Source: Monoglobus pectinilyticus
Lineage (GTDB): Bacteria; Bacillota; Clostridia; Monoglobales; Monoglobaceae
Direction of reading: 5' to 3'
Length of the DNA: 64,000 nt
Assembly: GCF_002874775.1 (NCBI RefSeq)
Contig: NZ_CP020991.1
Location: forward strand, 2,394,451 to 2,458,450
Part shown: positions 33,822 to 42,865 of the stretch, one piece after another
How the letters are laid out: each line of letters begins with the position of its first letter
Numbering within the stretch: position 1 is the stretch's first letter
The notes under the pieces: model-generated
The model's database searches: none
Told to the model about the DNA's origin: nothing
Seen by the model: only the letters and a program-made list of their open reading frames with translations
Program-made: the position numbers and the translations under genes

Positions 33822-35015
33822 AATTAAACCTCCTTAAAATTTAAATAAACTGCTTTTAAATATATTTTAAATAAAATGTATGAAAATGTCAATATAAAAT
33901 TGTATATTTAATTAAATATTTTTAATATATTCAAAAACTATTGCAGCGATATTGATTTATTAGGATAAAAATAAGGATTTATTTTTAATAGTATAAATGG
34001 CCTTTATATAAAGATTTGGATTTTAATACAGTATTTTTTTAATATATGTTATATTAAAGATTTTTAAAAATTATAGAATATATGAATTGAAACATTATGA
34101 AATGTCACGCTGCGCGGAATATGACCGGTCACTCAGCGGGTTGTGTAAACACGCAATACATCAAACTAAGTCTTATTATATGACAACTAAGTTAATTATT
34201 GGCGTTTATAGTTTATATAATATACATTTTTGTTTAAAAGTGTAGTCACAGACATTGAAGGCTTAAGGATCAGAGATACGTTGGCTCACACCTACCCACA
34301 GGTAGGGGCATAGTACACCTGCCGATATTCACTAAAAATACTGTCGCCGTATAATAAAAATTAATAAGTAAATTATTATACTTGAATACACAAAATTCCA
34401 TTACATCTGCTGTACATACTTAGAAAAGTTTGTTATACTTTTTTCGATTACAAACTTTTCCGCAGCTGCGCGCCTTACGCGGCAGATTTCATCTGCATTG
34501 AGTATTCATATTATTGACATTGTAGGTAAATCAAAACAAGTTATTTTGTATTACATCCACCTTTTCTGGTGGAGTCACACCTACCGAAGCTTGCTATACT
34601 GCATTTTTATTCAATTTTTAATTTCTTTATATTGTAAACACACTTAACGTTTCTGTATAGTTTTCTGTTTACTTTTCAGTTTATTCAGAATATGACCGGC
34701 AGTTCTAACTCGCATAATATTAACTGATTATTGCGGAACATGGTTTAAAATATGTAAATGAAGTGAACCTGTATGGATTACATTGAGGAGGTAAATTCCT
34801 TTTATATAGTAAAGATTGAAAATTTATTGATTAAGATTAAAAAGCAATTTCATTGAAGATTTCATGATATTAATTCTTATAACAATGATAAAACTACATA
34901 ATAAATAAAAGAAATGAATTAGGTATTGTACCTAATTCATTCCCTGGAAAGCTAATAAAAATTTATCTAAACTTTTGGGTTCATTTCAAATTGAATCCTG
35001 TTCTGTAATATTATT
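33822..35015. other. Gap with further hairpin modules
   Basis: 34080-34640 carries members of the mosaic family: ACCGGTCACTCAGCG, a GTAGTCACAGACATTGAAGG element, CACCTACCCACAGGTAGGGG, and GAAAAGTTTGT/ACAAACTTTTC (34424-34460). It also has GCAGAT/ATCTGC, GAGTATTCATATTATTGACA (34500), and a CCACC/GGTGG hairpin with GAGTCACACCTACCGAAGC. No gene is seen. The last 280 bases hold only the rarA terminator. Confidence 0.7.
34903..34941 (-). terminator. Terminator of the glyA-rarA operon
   Basis: On the minus strand AATGAATTAGGT pairs perfectly with ACCTAATTCATT around ACAAT, then TTCTTTTATTT. Confidence 0.85.
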
Positions 35016-36302
35016 TTATTTTGCATTCTTTTTAATTTTGTCCCAATATTCTTTTGCGGCCTGTTCGTTTTTATTATTTGCGTATTCATAATACTTTTTA
35101 TCTTTTATATTGTCAGGTAAATACTGCTGAACAACATAATGGTTTGGATAATCATGCGGATACAGATAATTCTGTCCCTTTTCAGCATTCCCCTCACCGT
35201 CATAATGCTTGTTTTGCAGCTGTCTTGGTATTGAGCCGGTGTCTATTGTTTCTATATCACGAATAGCGTTGTTGATTGCCATATAGGCCGAGTTGGATTT
35301 GGGGGCGGTCGCCAGCAGTACAGCGGCTTCTGCCAAAGGAATTCTTGCCTCAGGAAAGCCCAGCATGAGCGCGCTGTCTACACAAGCCTTTACAATCGTA
35401 ATCGCCTGCGGATAGGCCAGTCCTATGTCTTCACAGGCTATAACCATAAGACGGCGGCAAATCGACTGGATATCATCGGCCTCAACCAGCCGCGCGAGAT
35501 AGTGTACCGCTGCGTCAGGGTCGCTTCCTCTGATAGATTTTTGCAGTGCGCTCATGACATCATATTGACTGTCGCCTTTTTTGTCAAACTTAAATGACTT
35601 TTTTTGAGTGCACTGTTCAGCCAGCTCCATGGTTATTTTCAGGTTGCCCTCGCTGTCGGGAGGCGTATACATAACCGCCAGCTCCAGAGAGTTCAGCGCT
35701 TTGCGAACATCTCCGCCGGCTTTTTCGGCTAGGTGACGCATAACGCCGTCTTCGCATATTATTTTTGTATCCGGGAAATCATCGGTTTGAATTTTTTCAA
35801 GCCCGCGTTCTAAAGCCACAGAAATATCATCAGGGGTCAAAGGCTTAAACTCAAACACTGTAGAGCGGCTGAGTATCGCGTTATAAATATAGAAATAAGG
35901 ATTTTCGGTTGTGCTGGCTATCAAGGTGATTTTTCCGTTTTCGGTGTATTCAAGCAAAGATTGCTGTTGTTTTTTATTAAAGTTCTGTATCTCATCAAGA
36001 TACAAAAGTATTCCGTTCTGTCCAAACAGCCCGTCGCTCTCTCTAACAATATTTTTTATATCCGACACGGACGCGTTTGTTGCGTTAAGGCGATACAGCG
36101 CCTTATTTGATGATTTAGCGGCTATATTGGCAACTGTAGTCTTGCCTGTGCCGGACAGTCCGTAAAATATCATGTTGGGGATATTTCCGCTCTCAATAAT
36201 ATTTCTGAGTATGCGGTTTTTTCCCAGTATATGCTGCTGACCCACAACCTCGTCTAAGGTTGTGGGTCTGAGTCTGTCCGCTAACGGTTTATTATTAAGC
36301 AT
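35016..36302 (-). CDS. rarA: Replication-associated recombination ATPase RarA
   Basis: A 428-aa AAA+ ATPase of the clamp-loader-like RarA/MgsA/WRNIP1 family, acting at stalled replication forks. The N-terminus is [20 protein letters not shown]. The Walker A motif is [13 protein letters not shown]. The Walker B is [34 protein letters not shown] is sensor 1 and the Arg finger, and [17 protein letters not shown] is in the C-terminal tetramerisation part. ATG at 36302 overlaps the glyA stop by 8 bases (ATGCTTAA), with no ribosome site of its own, which indicates translational coupling. A longer frame inside glyA is not supported. Confidence 0.93.
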   Translation of the reverse strand: MLNNKPLADRLRPTTLDEVVGQQHILGKNRILRNIIESGNIPNMIFYGLSGTGKTTVANIAAKSSNKALYRLNATNASVSDIKNIVRESDGLFGQNGILLYLDEIQNFNKKQQQSLLEYTENGKITLIASTTENPYFYIYNAILSRSTVFEFKPLTPDDISVALERGLEKIQTDDFPDTKIICEDGVMRHLAEKAGGDVRKALNSLELAVMYTPPDSEGNLKITMELAEQCTQKKSFKFDKKGDSQYDVMSALQKSIRGSDPDAAVHYLARLVEADDIQSICRRLMVIACEDIGLAYPQAITIVKACVDSALMLGFPEARIPLAEAAVLLATAPKSNSAYMAINNAIRDIETIDTGSIPRQLQNKHYDGEGNAEKGQNYLYPHDYPNHYVVQQYLPDNIKDKKYYEYANNKNEQAAKEYWDKIKKNAK

Positions 36303-37533
36303 AGAGTGGGTGTTTGTCACAAAGAGCCTGAACACGTTTTTTAACGTCCTCTTTGTTTCCTTCAAAATCTTTGATAATCAATGAAATAAGTTCTGCAACT
36401 TCAACCATGTCTTCCTCTTTAAAACCGCGGGTAGTAACAGCCGGAGTTCCGAGCCTGATTCCGCTTGTAACAAACGGGCTCTTAGGGTCGTTTGGTATGG
36501 TGTTCTTATTACAGGTTATTCCGACCTCATCCAGCATCTTTTCAACTTCTTTACCGGTCAAATCCTGTTTTATCAGGCTAACCAGCATGAGATGATTGTC
36601 GGTTCCGCCTGAAACGATTTCAAGCCCTCTCTCCTGGAGTGCTTCAGCGAGAGCGGAAGCGTTTTTCTTAACCTGCTTTTGATATTCTTTAAAGTCGTCT
36701 GACAGAGCTTCTTTAAAGCATACCGCTTTTGCAGCGATCACGTGCATAAGAGGTCCGCCTTGATTTCCTGGGAAAACAGCTTTGTTTATCATCGGACCAT
36801 ATTTTTCTTTGCAAAGAATCATGCCGCCTCTGGGACCTCTAAGGGTCTTGTGAGTTGTGGTGGTAACAAAGTCCGCATAAGGTACCGGGCTTTGGTGTAA
36901 ACCTGCCGCAACCAATCCTGCTATATGCGCCATATCAACCATGAGATAAGCGCCAACCTCGTCGGCGATTTCACGGAAGCGTTTAAAATCTATTTCTCTT
37001 GCGTATGCGCTTGCGCCTGCCAATATAAGTTTGGGCTTGTGTTCCAAAGCAAGCTCACGAACCTTATCATAGTCAATGCGGTGCGTTACCGGGTCAACTC
37101 CGTATGGCACAACGTTAAAATATTTTCCTGAAATATTTACCGGTGAACCGTGGCTGAGGTGTCCGCCCTCCGCAAGGCTCATGCCGAGATAAGTGTCTCC
37201 GGGTTCCATAGCTGCAAAAAAGACAGCAAGGTTTGCGGTTGCTCCTGAGTGCGGCTGAACGTTGGCAAATTCAGCGCCGAACAGTTCCTTTGCGCGCTCT
37301 CTGGCGAGGTCTTCAACTATATCCACATATTCACAGCCGCCGTAGTAACGCTTGCCTGGATAGCCTTCAGCGTACTTGTTTGTAAGCGGCGTGCCCATTG
37401 CTTCGATAACAGCTTCGCTGACGAAGTTTTCCGAGGCAATAAGCTCGATTTTATTGCGTTGTCTGTTGATTTCTTTTTCGATTGCCTCAGTAACTTCAGG
37501 GTCAACCGATTTTAGGTTTTCAAATTCAAACAT
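36295..37533 (-). CDS. glyA: Serine hydroxymethyltransferase
   Basis: GlyA (412 aa) interconverts serine and glycine with tetrahydrofolate and feeds the one-carbon pool. It is a fold-type I PLP enzyme: the PLP Lys lies in [15 protein letters not shown], with [20 protein letters not shown] and [16 protein letters not shown] also present. ATG at 37533 is chosen because TTGGAGG is 8 bases upstream. The in-frame TTG at 37548 is part of that site. It overlaps rarA at the 3' end, an unusual pairing of one-carbon metabolism with replication-fork repair. Confidence 0.96.
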   Translation of the reverse strand: MFEFENLKSVDPEVTEAIEKEINRQRNKIELIASENFVSEAVIEAMGTPLTNKYAEGYPGKRYYGGCEYVDIVEDLARERAKELFGAEFANVQPHSGATANLAVFFAAMEPGDTYLGMSLAEGGHLSHGSPVNISGKYFNVVPYGVDPVTHRIDYDKVRELALEHKPKLILAGASAYAREIDFKRFREIADEVGAYLMVDMAHIAGLVAAGLHQSPVPYADFVTTTTHKTLRGPRGGMILCKEKYGPMINKAVFPGNQGGPLMHVIAAKAVCFKEALSDDFKEYQKQVKKNASALAEALQERGLEIVSGGTDNHLMLVSLIKQDLTGKEVEKMLDEVGITCNKNTIPNDPKSPFVTSGIRLGTPAVTTRGFKEEDMVEVAELISLIIKDFEGNKEDVKKRVQALCDKHPLYA

Positions 37534-37644
37534 CAAATAGTCCTCCAAATATATAATTTTTATTATTTACAAAATAAATGTTGAAAAAAACATACATTCA
37601 TATTATAATGTTAAAAATAGATTTTTGCAAGGGGTATTTTAAAT

Positions 37645-38289
37645 ATGAGGGAAAAAATTGCTGATAAAAAAGAGAGAATATTAAAAATAATTGAGATATT
37701 TGGAAAAGTGTACAGTGACGCGGACTGCACCCTGGAATATGACAATCCGCTTCAGTTACTCATATCCACCCAGCTTGCGGCGCAGTGCACTGACAAGAGG
37801 GTCAATATAGTAACAAAGGATTTATATAAGAAGTATAGGGATGTATATGATTTTGCCAATGCTGACGAGCTTGAGCTTAGAGAGGATATTAAGTCTACAG
37901 GCTTTTTCAGGAACAAGGCGAAGAATATAATAGGCTGCTGCAAGATGCTGATATCTGATTATAACGGAGAAGTTCCACGTGAAATGGAAGACTTGCTAAA
38001 GCTTCCCGGCGTTGGTCGAAAAACGGCGAACTTAGTCAGAGGAGATTATTTCGGGATACCGGGGATAGTTGTTGACACTCATGCGACCAGGCTTTCGAAC
38101 AGGTTAGGGCTGACGACAAACAAGGACCCGAAGAAGATTGAAATGGATTTATTAAAGCTAGTGCCGGAAGAATATCAGACGTCTTTCTGTCACCAGCTAG
38201 TGTATCATGGACGGGAGTATTGTCCTGCGGCAAGGCCTAAATGTGATATATGTCCTATAAGCGAATTGTGCCCGAAAGTTGGTGTATAA
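37645..38289 (+). CDS. nth: Endonuclease III
   Basis: Nth (214 aa) is a DNA glycosylase/AP lyase for oxidised pyrimidines. The helix-hairpin-helix LPGVGRKTANLV carries the catalytic Lys. The Asp is in IVVDTHATRLSNRLG. The [4Fe-4S] cluster motif C-x6-C-x2-C-x5-C spans CPAARPKCDICPISELC. The ATG has CAAGGGGT upstream. It is divergent from glyA, sharing the 110-base promoter region. Confidence 0.95.
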   Translation: MREKIADKKERILKIIEIFGKVYSDADCTLEYDNPLQLLISTQLAAQCTDKRVNIVTKDLYKKYRDVYDFANADELELREDIKSTGFFRNKAKNIIGCCKMLISDYNGEVPREMEDLLKLPGVGRKTANLVRGDYFGIPGIVVDTHATRLSNRLGLTTNKDPKKIEMDLLKLVPEEYQTSFCHQLVYHGREYCPAARPKCDICPISELCPKVGV

Positions 38290-38322
38290 ATTTTTATTTA
38301 TAAAAAAACTATTTATATACTA

Positions 38323-38389
38323 TGTATATGACCCCATATAAAAAAATTTATTATGTAATAATAAAATTTTTTATATGGGGTCATATACA
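38323..38389. repeat. Near-perfect palindrome of the GACCCCATATA family
   Basis: TGTATATGACCCCATATA... (38323-38349) faces its own inverse (38364-38389) around TATTATGTAATAAT. Single arms of the same sequence occur near 32264, 32933, 39679 and 39864. Here it may also stop nth transcription. Confidence 0.8.
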
Positions 38390-38395
38390 AAGAAA

Positions 38396-38441
38396 ATAAA
38401 AAAGCACTTGTCATTATGTGAACACAAATGATAGGTGCTTT
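38396..38441 (-). terminator. Terminator of the XRE operon
   Basis: On the minus strand AAAGCACC...ATCATTTGTG pairs with CATAATGACAAGTGCTTT, then a T run. It begins at the stop codon of the last XRE gene. Confidence 0.7.
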
Positions 38442-38682
38442 AGTCTTTTTTAATATCATTTAGAATTTCAAAAAAATAATCTAATTGACGTGGTGACAAG
38501 GAAAATAATATATTCAATATCTTTTGTATTTTATCATCATCTTTAATATAATAATTAAAGAACTCATATGGTGTAACTTCTAAAAATTCACAAATATAGA
38601 AGAATCCACTTAGTGATGGTAGAGAGTATCCGGATTCAATTTTATTTATATATCCTTCACTTTGACCGATAAACTCATTCAT
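38440..38682 (-). CDS. XRE-family protein lacking its first HTH helices
   Basis: An 80-aa protein. MNEFIGQSEGYINKIESGYS then LPSLSGFFYICEFLEVTPYE is the second half of an XRE domain of the type that normally begins some 15-20 residues earlier, so helices 1-2 are missing. The C-terminal FFNYYIKDDDKIQKILNILF to FEILNDIKKD looks complete. Its ATG overlaps the stop of the upstream XRE gene by 8 bases (ATGAATGA). It is probably a fusion remnant left after a deletion, or a dominant-negative dimer partner. Either reading is inference. Confidence 0.6.
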   Translation of the reverse strand: MNEFIGQSEGYINKIESGYSLPSLSGFFYICEFLEVTPYEFFNYYIKDDDKIQKILNILFSLSPRQLDYFFEILNDIKKD

Positions 38683-38896
38683 CCGGATATGAGTTAATAT
38701 TATTAGTTCGATTTAATAAGTAATCGGTTGAGGTATTGTAAAAGTCGGCAAGTTTCACTAGAAAATGTAGAGGTATAGTTTGAAAACCTCGCTCATAACG
38801 AGAGTATACAGTTTGTTGTATTCCTAAAATATCAGCAATATCTGTTTGTTTTAGTCCAGCATTTATGCGCAGAATTTTTAATCTTTTCAAGTACAT
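38675..38896 (-). CDS. XRE-family regulator (middle gene)
   Basis: A 73-aa protein, MYLKRLKILRINAGLKQTDI then ADILGIQQTVYSRYERGFQT. It is one complete Cro/CI helix-turn-helix with no sensor domain. TGGAGGATATGTTAAA places the start at 38896. A longer frame reaching 38944 overlaps the previous gene and has no site. It is the middle of three overlapping regulator genes on the minus strand. Confidence 0.8.
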   Translation of the reverse strand: MYLKRLKILRINAGLKQTDIADILGIQQTVYSRYERGFQTIPLHFLVKLADFYNTSTDYLLNRTNNINSYPDE

Positions 38897-38927
38897 TTTA
38901 ACATATCCTCCATTAAACTTCTGAGTT

Positions 38928-39206
38928 TTAATCTTGTTCATCAATATTAAAATAGGACGAGGGCAAATTAAGATTAAGCAAGTCGCCGGGTTTAACCTCT
39001 AAAATATCGGCAATATTAAAGAAAACTTCTAAAGAGAAGGAAGAAGATATATTAGGAGCTTCAATAGAGCTAAGATGTGAACGGCTAATATGTGCTTTCT
39101 CAGCAAGTTCATGTTGAGTATAACCCTTAGCTTTTCTCAAAGCAGAAATCATTAATCCTAATTCAACGAATCGGTCTCTGTTTTCAAAACCAACTTCTTT
39201 ACGCAT
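38928..39206 (-). CDS. XRE-family regulator (first gene)
   Basis: A 92-aa protein, MRKEVGFENRDRFVELGLMI then LRKAKGYTQHELAEKAHISR, SHLSSIEAPNISSSFSLEVF. It is a complete XRE HTH with a short C-terminal extension. TAGGAGGATATAAAA precedes the ATG. It is followed by two more XRE genes, so the operon encodes three related DNA-binding proteins, the last truncated. It lies beside the right mosaic repeat copy. Confidence 0.8.
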   Translation of the reverse strand: MRKEVGFENRDRFVELGLMISALRKAKGYTQHELAEKAHISRSHLSSIEAPNISSSFSLEVFFNIADILEVKPGDLLNLNLPSSYFNIDEQD

Positions 39207-39238
39207 TTTTATATCCTCCTAAAAAATTATTAAATATG

Positions 39239-39900
39239 TTTTTGTATATTGAACACTGCGTGTTCAGATGGTTGCTCACCTAACGCGCTTGCTAACGCAA
39301 GCCTACCGATGTTCACTTAAAAACCAGTTTTTTGTGAATTAATTTAAAAGGAAAACCTTGCTTTTTTGATAATTAAATCAATTGGAACTCGGTAAATCTT
39401 TATTCACGGTAGTACACAAAGTCAACGGGAAAGTTACAGGGCTTTTTCATCTTGAAGCGCAGGTTCAAGATGAAATTAGCGGGGGCGAGCGCCCATTGGA
39501 GCCGTAGGCGACCTAAGCGAGCAAGCACTTTTTCTTTTATTTGAGTATTCATATTATTGACATCGTAGGTTATTCAAAACAAGTAACTTTTTATTACACA
39601 CACCTTTCAGGTGTGGTCACAGGTGAAGCGTTTCTTTTTCTTGCGAGAAAAAGAAATGGTTCAAACACCCTATTATGTAATAATAAATTTTTTTATATGG
39701 GGTCATATACAAAGTTAATTATAATAAATATCTTCTTTATATATTGAACACTGCGTGTTCAGATGATAGCTCACCTAACGCGCTTGCTAACGCAAGCCTA
39801 CCGATGTTCACTGAAAAACCCGCTTTTTTAGTGTAATAATTAAATGGTTCAAACACTTTATTATGTAATAATAAAATTTTATATGGGTCATTACAAAGTA
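39239..39900. repeat. Hairpin-mosaic repeat, right copy (inverted)
   Basis: Read on the minus strand this matches 32130-33060 in the same module order: CTTTGTA...CCCATATA, ...TAATTATTACACTAAAAAAG, CGGTAGGCTTGCGTTAGCAA, GGTGAGC, TGAACACGCAGTGTTCA, ACCTGAAAGGTGTGTG, the CTTGCTCGCTTAGGTCGCCT block, and CTTTCCCGTTGACTTTGTG. The arms differ by many substitutions. It forms a long inverted repeat pair with the left copy about 6.3 kb away. Confidence 0.88.
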
Positions 39901-40141
39901 TAGTTTTAAAGAGCTATAAGCTAAGTTATAAAAAAGAGTATTATGAACCCAAAGTCAAATGTAAGTATACATTGACTGCAAATATATTATATCATATTGA
40001 ATAGGCAATTTTATTCCATGAAAAGGAGTAAATTAACGAATGTATGTCAAATAAGGAAATGTTATAGTTTTTATATGTCATAAATAGCCTTACGACAAAA
40101 TAAAAAACAAAAAAGGGAGCCATAGCGGCTCCCATAAAAAA
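39901..40141. other. Short gap before the lysis cassette
   Basis: Apart from the terminator at 40107-40134 nothing is recognised here. Confidence 0.4.
40107..40134 (-). terminator. Terminator of the lysis cassette
   Basis: On the minus strand GGGAGCC pairs with GGCTCCC around GCTAT and is followed by TTTTTTGTTTT. Confidence 0.9.
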
Positions 40142-41023
40142 TTACTTCTTTTTATCATACAACCCGGCGCGGTCATTGATTACCAATAACCTCATCAAAT
40201 CCTCAGTAAGCCCCAGCTTGCCTTCCTCATCACCTTTTAAAAATCCCTTATCTACCAGCTTAGTTATTGTAGGAACTGCCCATTCAGGCATGTTCTCATC
40301 AATATAATCATAGGTCGCTAGCTGTGCTTTGATATAATCTATCTCTTTGGTGTTGTTCAAAATATCAGCGCCGATTGCGTCAATAACTTTATCCTGACTT
40401 TCGTCCTTTTTCTTTAACTCTTCATATTCGCTGCTCAAAAGTTCGTCACCGCTTTCTAATTTATATTCTACTCCAAAATAGTTGCAGATACCTTTATAAA
40501 TTCCCACTGCACATTTATATTTTCCGTCGTCGCTGGCTAAAAACCTGTTGTCGTCATAATTGTCTATAAATGCAGTCTCTACCAGTATCGCCGGCATGTT
40601 TGTGTGTTTTATAACCGCAAAGTTTGCTGACTTTACTCCCCTGTTGCAAAGCCCTGTCTCTTTTGCAAGCTCCGGCTGTACACAGTCAGCTAATCTTCTG
40701 CCCTTAGAGCTGCCGGTGTAATAGTAAGTCTCGCACCCATATGCTTTTGTGTTTGCTGAGTTGCAATGGATAGAAACAAATATATCAGCGTCCCAGCTGT
40801 TGGCGGCGTTGTATCTGCCTGCAAGACTGGCGTTTAGGCCCTCCGCTACCGTGTCCTTTAAGCTGTTTCGGCTCATCTTAACTTCAAAACCGTTTCTTTC
40901 AAGCAAAGGTTTTAATTTTAATGCTATTTCTACAGTAACATCCTGCTCTTTGAGCCCGTAACCTACGGCTCCTGTGTCGTTTCCGGTTGGGTTGTGTCCC
41001 GGGTCAATAAAAATCTTTGTCAT
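40142..41023 (-). CDS. N-acetylmuramoyl-L-alanine amidase, endolysin type
   Basis: A 293-aa zinc amidase (Amidase_3) that cuts the bond between MurNAc and L-Ala in peptidoglycan. KIFIDPGHNPTGNDTGAVG carries the first zinc His, VKMSR...LAGRYNAANSWDADIFVSIHCNSA the second His, and AILVETAFIDNYDDNRFL the catalytic Glu. Residues 195-293 form a binding tail (YDYIDENMPEWAVPTITKLV then KGDEEGKLGLTEDLMRLLV) of a type found in phage endolysins of Clostridia. There is no signal peptide, so it needs the holin just upstream. It overlaps the holin gene by 4 bases. Confidence 0.9.
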   Translation of the reverse strand: MTKIFIDPGHNPTGNDTGAVGYGLKEQDVTVEIALKLKPLLERNGFEVKMSRNSLKDTVAEGLNASLAGRYNAANSWDADIFVSIHCNSANTKAYGCETYYYTGSSKGRRLADCVQPELAKETGLCNRGVKSANFAVIKHTNMPAILVETAFIDNYDDNRFLASDDGKYKCAVGIYKGICNYFGVEYKLESGDELLSSEYEELKKKDESQDKVIDAIGADILNNTKEIDYIKAQLATYDYIDENMPEWAVPTITKLVDKGFLKGDEEGKLGLTEDLMRLLVINDRAGLYDKKK

Positions 41024-41286
41024 ATTACTTCACCTCCTTCACTCTTGTTCTGCTCTTTGAGCTGTTTTAAAACTTCGTCCGCTTTTACAGCGTTTGGGGT
41101 GAAACTATTGTTCTTCCACCAAGCCCAAACAGACGCGCCAATTGTGAATAATAGGCTGACCGTCTGATAGATATCATTATCAGCGATGCTAACCGCCTGC
41201 TTGCCGCTCATGGCCAATATTTGGTTCAGCAGCGCTACCAGCAGAACAATCGTGCGCGCTACCGCTCCAGCTGTTACTTTGCTCAT
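41020..41286 (-). CDS. Phage holin, SPP1-like family
   Basis: An 88-aa protein. MSKVTAGAVARTIVLLVALL then NQILAMSGKQAVSIADND is the SPP1/phi-LC3-type holin pattern with two hydrophobic segments (residues 9-27 and 42-60, IYQTVSLLFTIGASVWAWWK) and a charged tail. Holins form membrane pores that let endolysin reach the wall. The start overlaps the previous stop by 4 bases (ATGA), giving tight coupling. Confidence 0.85.
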   Translation of the reverse strand: MSKVTAGAVARTIVLLVALLNQILAMSGKQAVSIADNDIYQTVSLLFTIGASVWAWWKNNSFTPNAVKADEVLKQLKEQNKSEGGEVI

Positions 41287-41516
41287 TGTTTCACCTCCTC
41301 GTTTAGTTCATCAATCCGTTTGTGCGCAGACTTTGTGGACTGCTCCACTGCTGTCATGCGTTCCACCAGGTCGTTGTGCTTCTCTACTTCTTTTTCAAGC
41401 AAACTTATCCTGTAGCTTGTGAGCCTGTTTGCTGTAAGAACTCCTGTTACAGAACCAAACATAGTTCCAAACAGAGCCAGGCCCGCAACAACTATTTCGG
41501 GTGTGATAAAGCTCAT
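41283..41516 (-). CDS. XhlA-like membrane/coiled-coil protein of the lysis cassette
   Basis: A 77-aa protein. One membrane segment (residues 6-28, EIVVAGLALFGTMFGSVTGV) is followed by a coiled coil (LLEKEVEKHNDLVERMTAVE to RIDELNEEVKQ). The layout resembles XhlA/hemolysin-like accessory lysis proteins, but in those the membrane segment is usually C-terminal, so the name is by position and shape. AAAGGAGC precedes the ATG. It is the first gene of three. A hairpin lies in its leader. Confidence 0.65.
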   Translation of the reverse strand: MSFITPEIVVAGLALFGTMFGSVTGVLTANRLTSYRISLLEKEVEKHNDLVERMTAVEQSTKSAHKRIDELNEEVKQ

Positions 41517-41532
41517 TATTTTGCTCCTTTAC

Positions 41533-41554
41533 AAATGTATTGGCGAATACATTT
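41533..41554 (-). promoter_or_regulatory. Leader hairpin of the lysis cassette
   Basis: AAATGTATT pairs perfectly with AATACATTT around a 4-base loop, a few bases before the ribosome site on the minus strand. It could be an operator palindrome or a translation-controlling hairpin. A TATACT-like -10 lies just upstream. Confidence 0.45.
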
Positions 41555-41600
41555 ATAGTATAGCAAATATCGCCTGCCATGAAGTGCCATGTGTTTTCGC

Positions 41601-41629
41601 TTGACAAAGGGCTTCCGGTAGAGTAGAAT
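41601..41629 (+). promoter_or_regulatory. Promoter of hydF-hydE
   Basis: A perfect TTGACA at 41601 and TAGAAT at 41624 with a 17-base spacer, 43 bases before the start codon. Confidence 0.78.
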
Positions 41630-41671
41630 TATCGTAAATTGCAAATAATTCTGTCATAGGATGTGATTATA

Positions 41672-42859
41672 ATGGAAAAAACACCAATGGCAATGCGTAA
41701 ACATGTTGCTATTTTCGGCGATACTAATGTTGGAAAATCCACATTGTTTAATAAACTTTTAGGACAGGAGGCGGCTATTGTTTCCGATGTCAGCGGAACA
41801 ACCACCGACCCTGTGACCAAGGCGATGGAGCTTATCCCTTACGGACCTATCGCACTTATTGACACGGCAGGTTTGGGGGACAAGTCGGTTCTTGGAGAAC
41901 AGAGAGAAGCCAAAACCCTGGAAATTATTAAACGTACTGACCTAATATTATATGTTCAAGACGTCAGTTGTGAGAACGTTTTAAATCCACGCCCGATTGA
42001 CAAAAATATTCCGACTATATTTGTTTTTACAAAATGCGACTTGGCAAATGCTAAGACGCTGAACAGTGCCAGCGCTAAATATCCGGATTCAGTGCTGATT
42101 TTTGACTATAACGAGAAGAGCATGGATAGTTTGAGAAATAAGATGGTTGAGGAACTGACAAAGCAGGAAAGGGACGATGAGACGCTTATCGGAAAGCTTC
42201 TGCCTAAGGACAGCAGTCTTGTTTTGGTCTGCCCTATAGACAGCGAGGCTCCTAAGGGCAGGCTGATACAGCCTCAGGTTCAGCTTATCAGGGATTGTCT
42301 TGACCACAATATGAAAGCATATGTAACCAATGAGGTTACGCTGTCTGCCGCTCTTGAAGATTTAAAGCGTGTAGATTTGGTTGTCACAGATTCACAGGCG
42401 TTTAAGACGGTTGATAAAATTGTTCCTAAAGAAATAAAACTAACATCGTTTTCTATGCTTTTGGCGTATCAGAAAGGTAATTTCAGGCAGCTTTTAGACG
42501 GCGCGGCGGCGATTGACAAACTTAGCGCTGATTCAAAGGTGCTGGTGCTTGAGGGCTGTACTCACAATACTTCGCATGAGGATATAGGAAAGGTTAAGAT
42601 ACCTGCCCTGATAAAGAATTATCTAGGCGGTGAAACGCCCGAATATGAGTTTTACACCGGTTATAACCTGCCGGGAAGTTTTTCGGATTATGACCTTATT
42701 ATCCAGTGCGGAATGTGTATGGTAAACAAAAAGGAAGTTGTCAGCCGATTAAAAGAGGCGGAGGAAGCAAGCGTCCCGGTGACCAACTATGGGATTGCGC
42801 TGGCTAAGCTAAGCGGTATTTTGGATAGGGCATGTGAAATTTTTGCAGAGGAAGATTAA
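41672..42859 (+). CDS. hydF: [FeFe]-hydrogenase maturation GTPase HydF
   Basis: HydF (395 aa) is the scaffold that receives the 2Fe subcluster made by HydE/HydG and passes it to the hydrogenase. The GTPase domain has FGDTNVGKSTLFNKLL (P-loop), SGTTTDPV (G2), DTAGLGD (G3) and TKCD (G4). The C-terminal cluster site is CTHNTSHED with QCGMCM (CxH and CxxC). The GTG at 41663 is possible, but AGGATGTG fits the ATG at 41672. hydE follows within 6 bases. HydG and a hydrogenase must lie elsewhere. Confidence 0.95.
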   Translation: MEKTPMAMRKHVAIFGDTNVGKSTLFNKLLGQEAAIVSDVSGTTTDPVTKAMELIPYGPIALIDTAGLGDKSVLGEQREAKTLEIIKRTDLILYVQDVSCENVLNPRPIDKNIPTIFVFTKCDLANAKTLNSASAKYPDSVLIFDYNEKSMDSLRNKMVEELTKQERDDETLIGKLLPKDSSLVLVCPIDSEAPKGRLIQPQVQLIRDCLDHNMKAYVTNEVTLSAALEDLKRVDLVVTDSQAFKTVDKIVPKEIKLTSFSMLLAYQKGNFRQLLDGAAAIDKLSADSKVLVLEGCTHNTSHEDIGKVKIPALIKNYLGGETPEYEFYTGYNLPGSFSDYDLIIQCGMCMVNKKEVVSRLKEAEEASVPVTNYGIALAKLSGILDRACEIFAEED

Positions 42860-42865
42860 TGTGTT

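Noticed and set aside
32330-34640. Short repeated hairpins looking like a CRISPR array
   Set aside because: Units are irregularly spaced, vary in length, lack unique spacers of constant size and no cas gene is present.
39541-39747. 68-codon frame, similar in part to a 90-codon frame at 32250-32522
   Set aside because: The similarity comes from the DNA repeat. The frames are on opposite strands and contain hairpin modules, so coding is unlikely.
1323-41516. A prophage spanning the tail-fibre genes and the lysis cassette
   Set aside because: 35 kb of housekeeping genes lie between them and no capsid, terminase, portal or integrase gene was seen.
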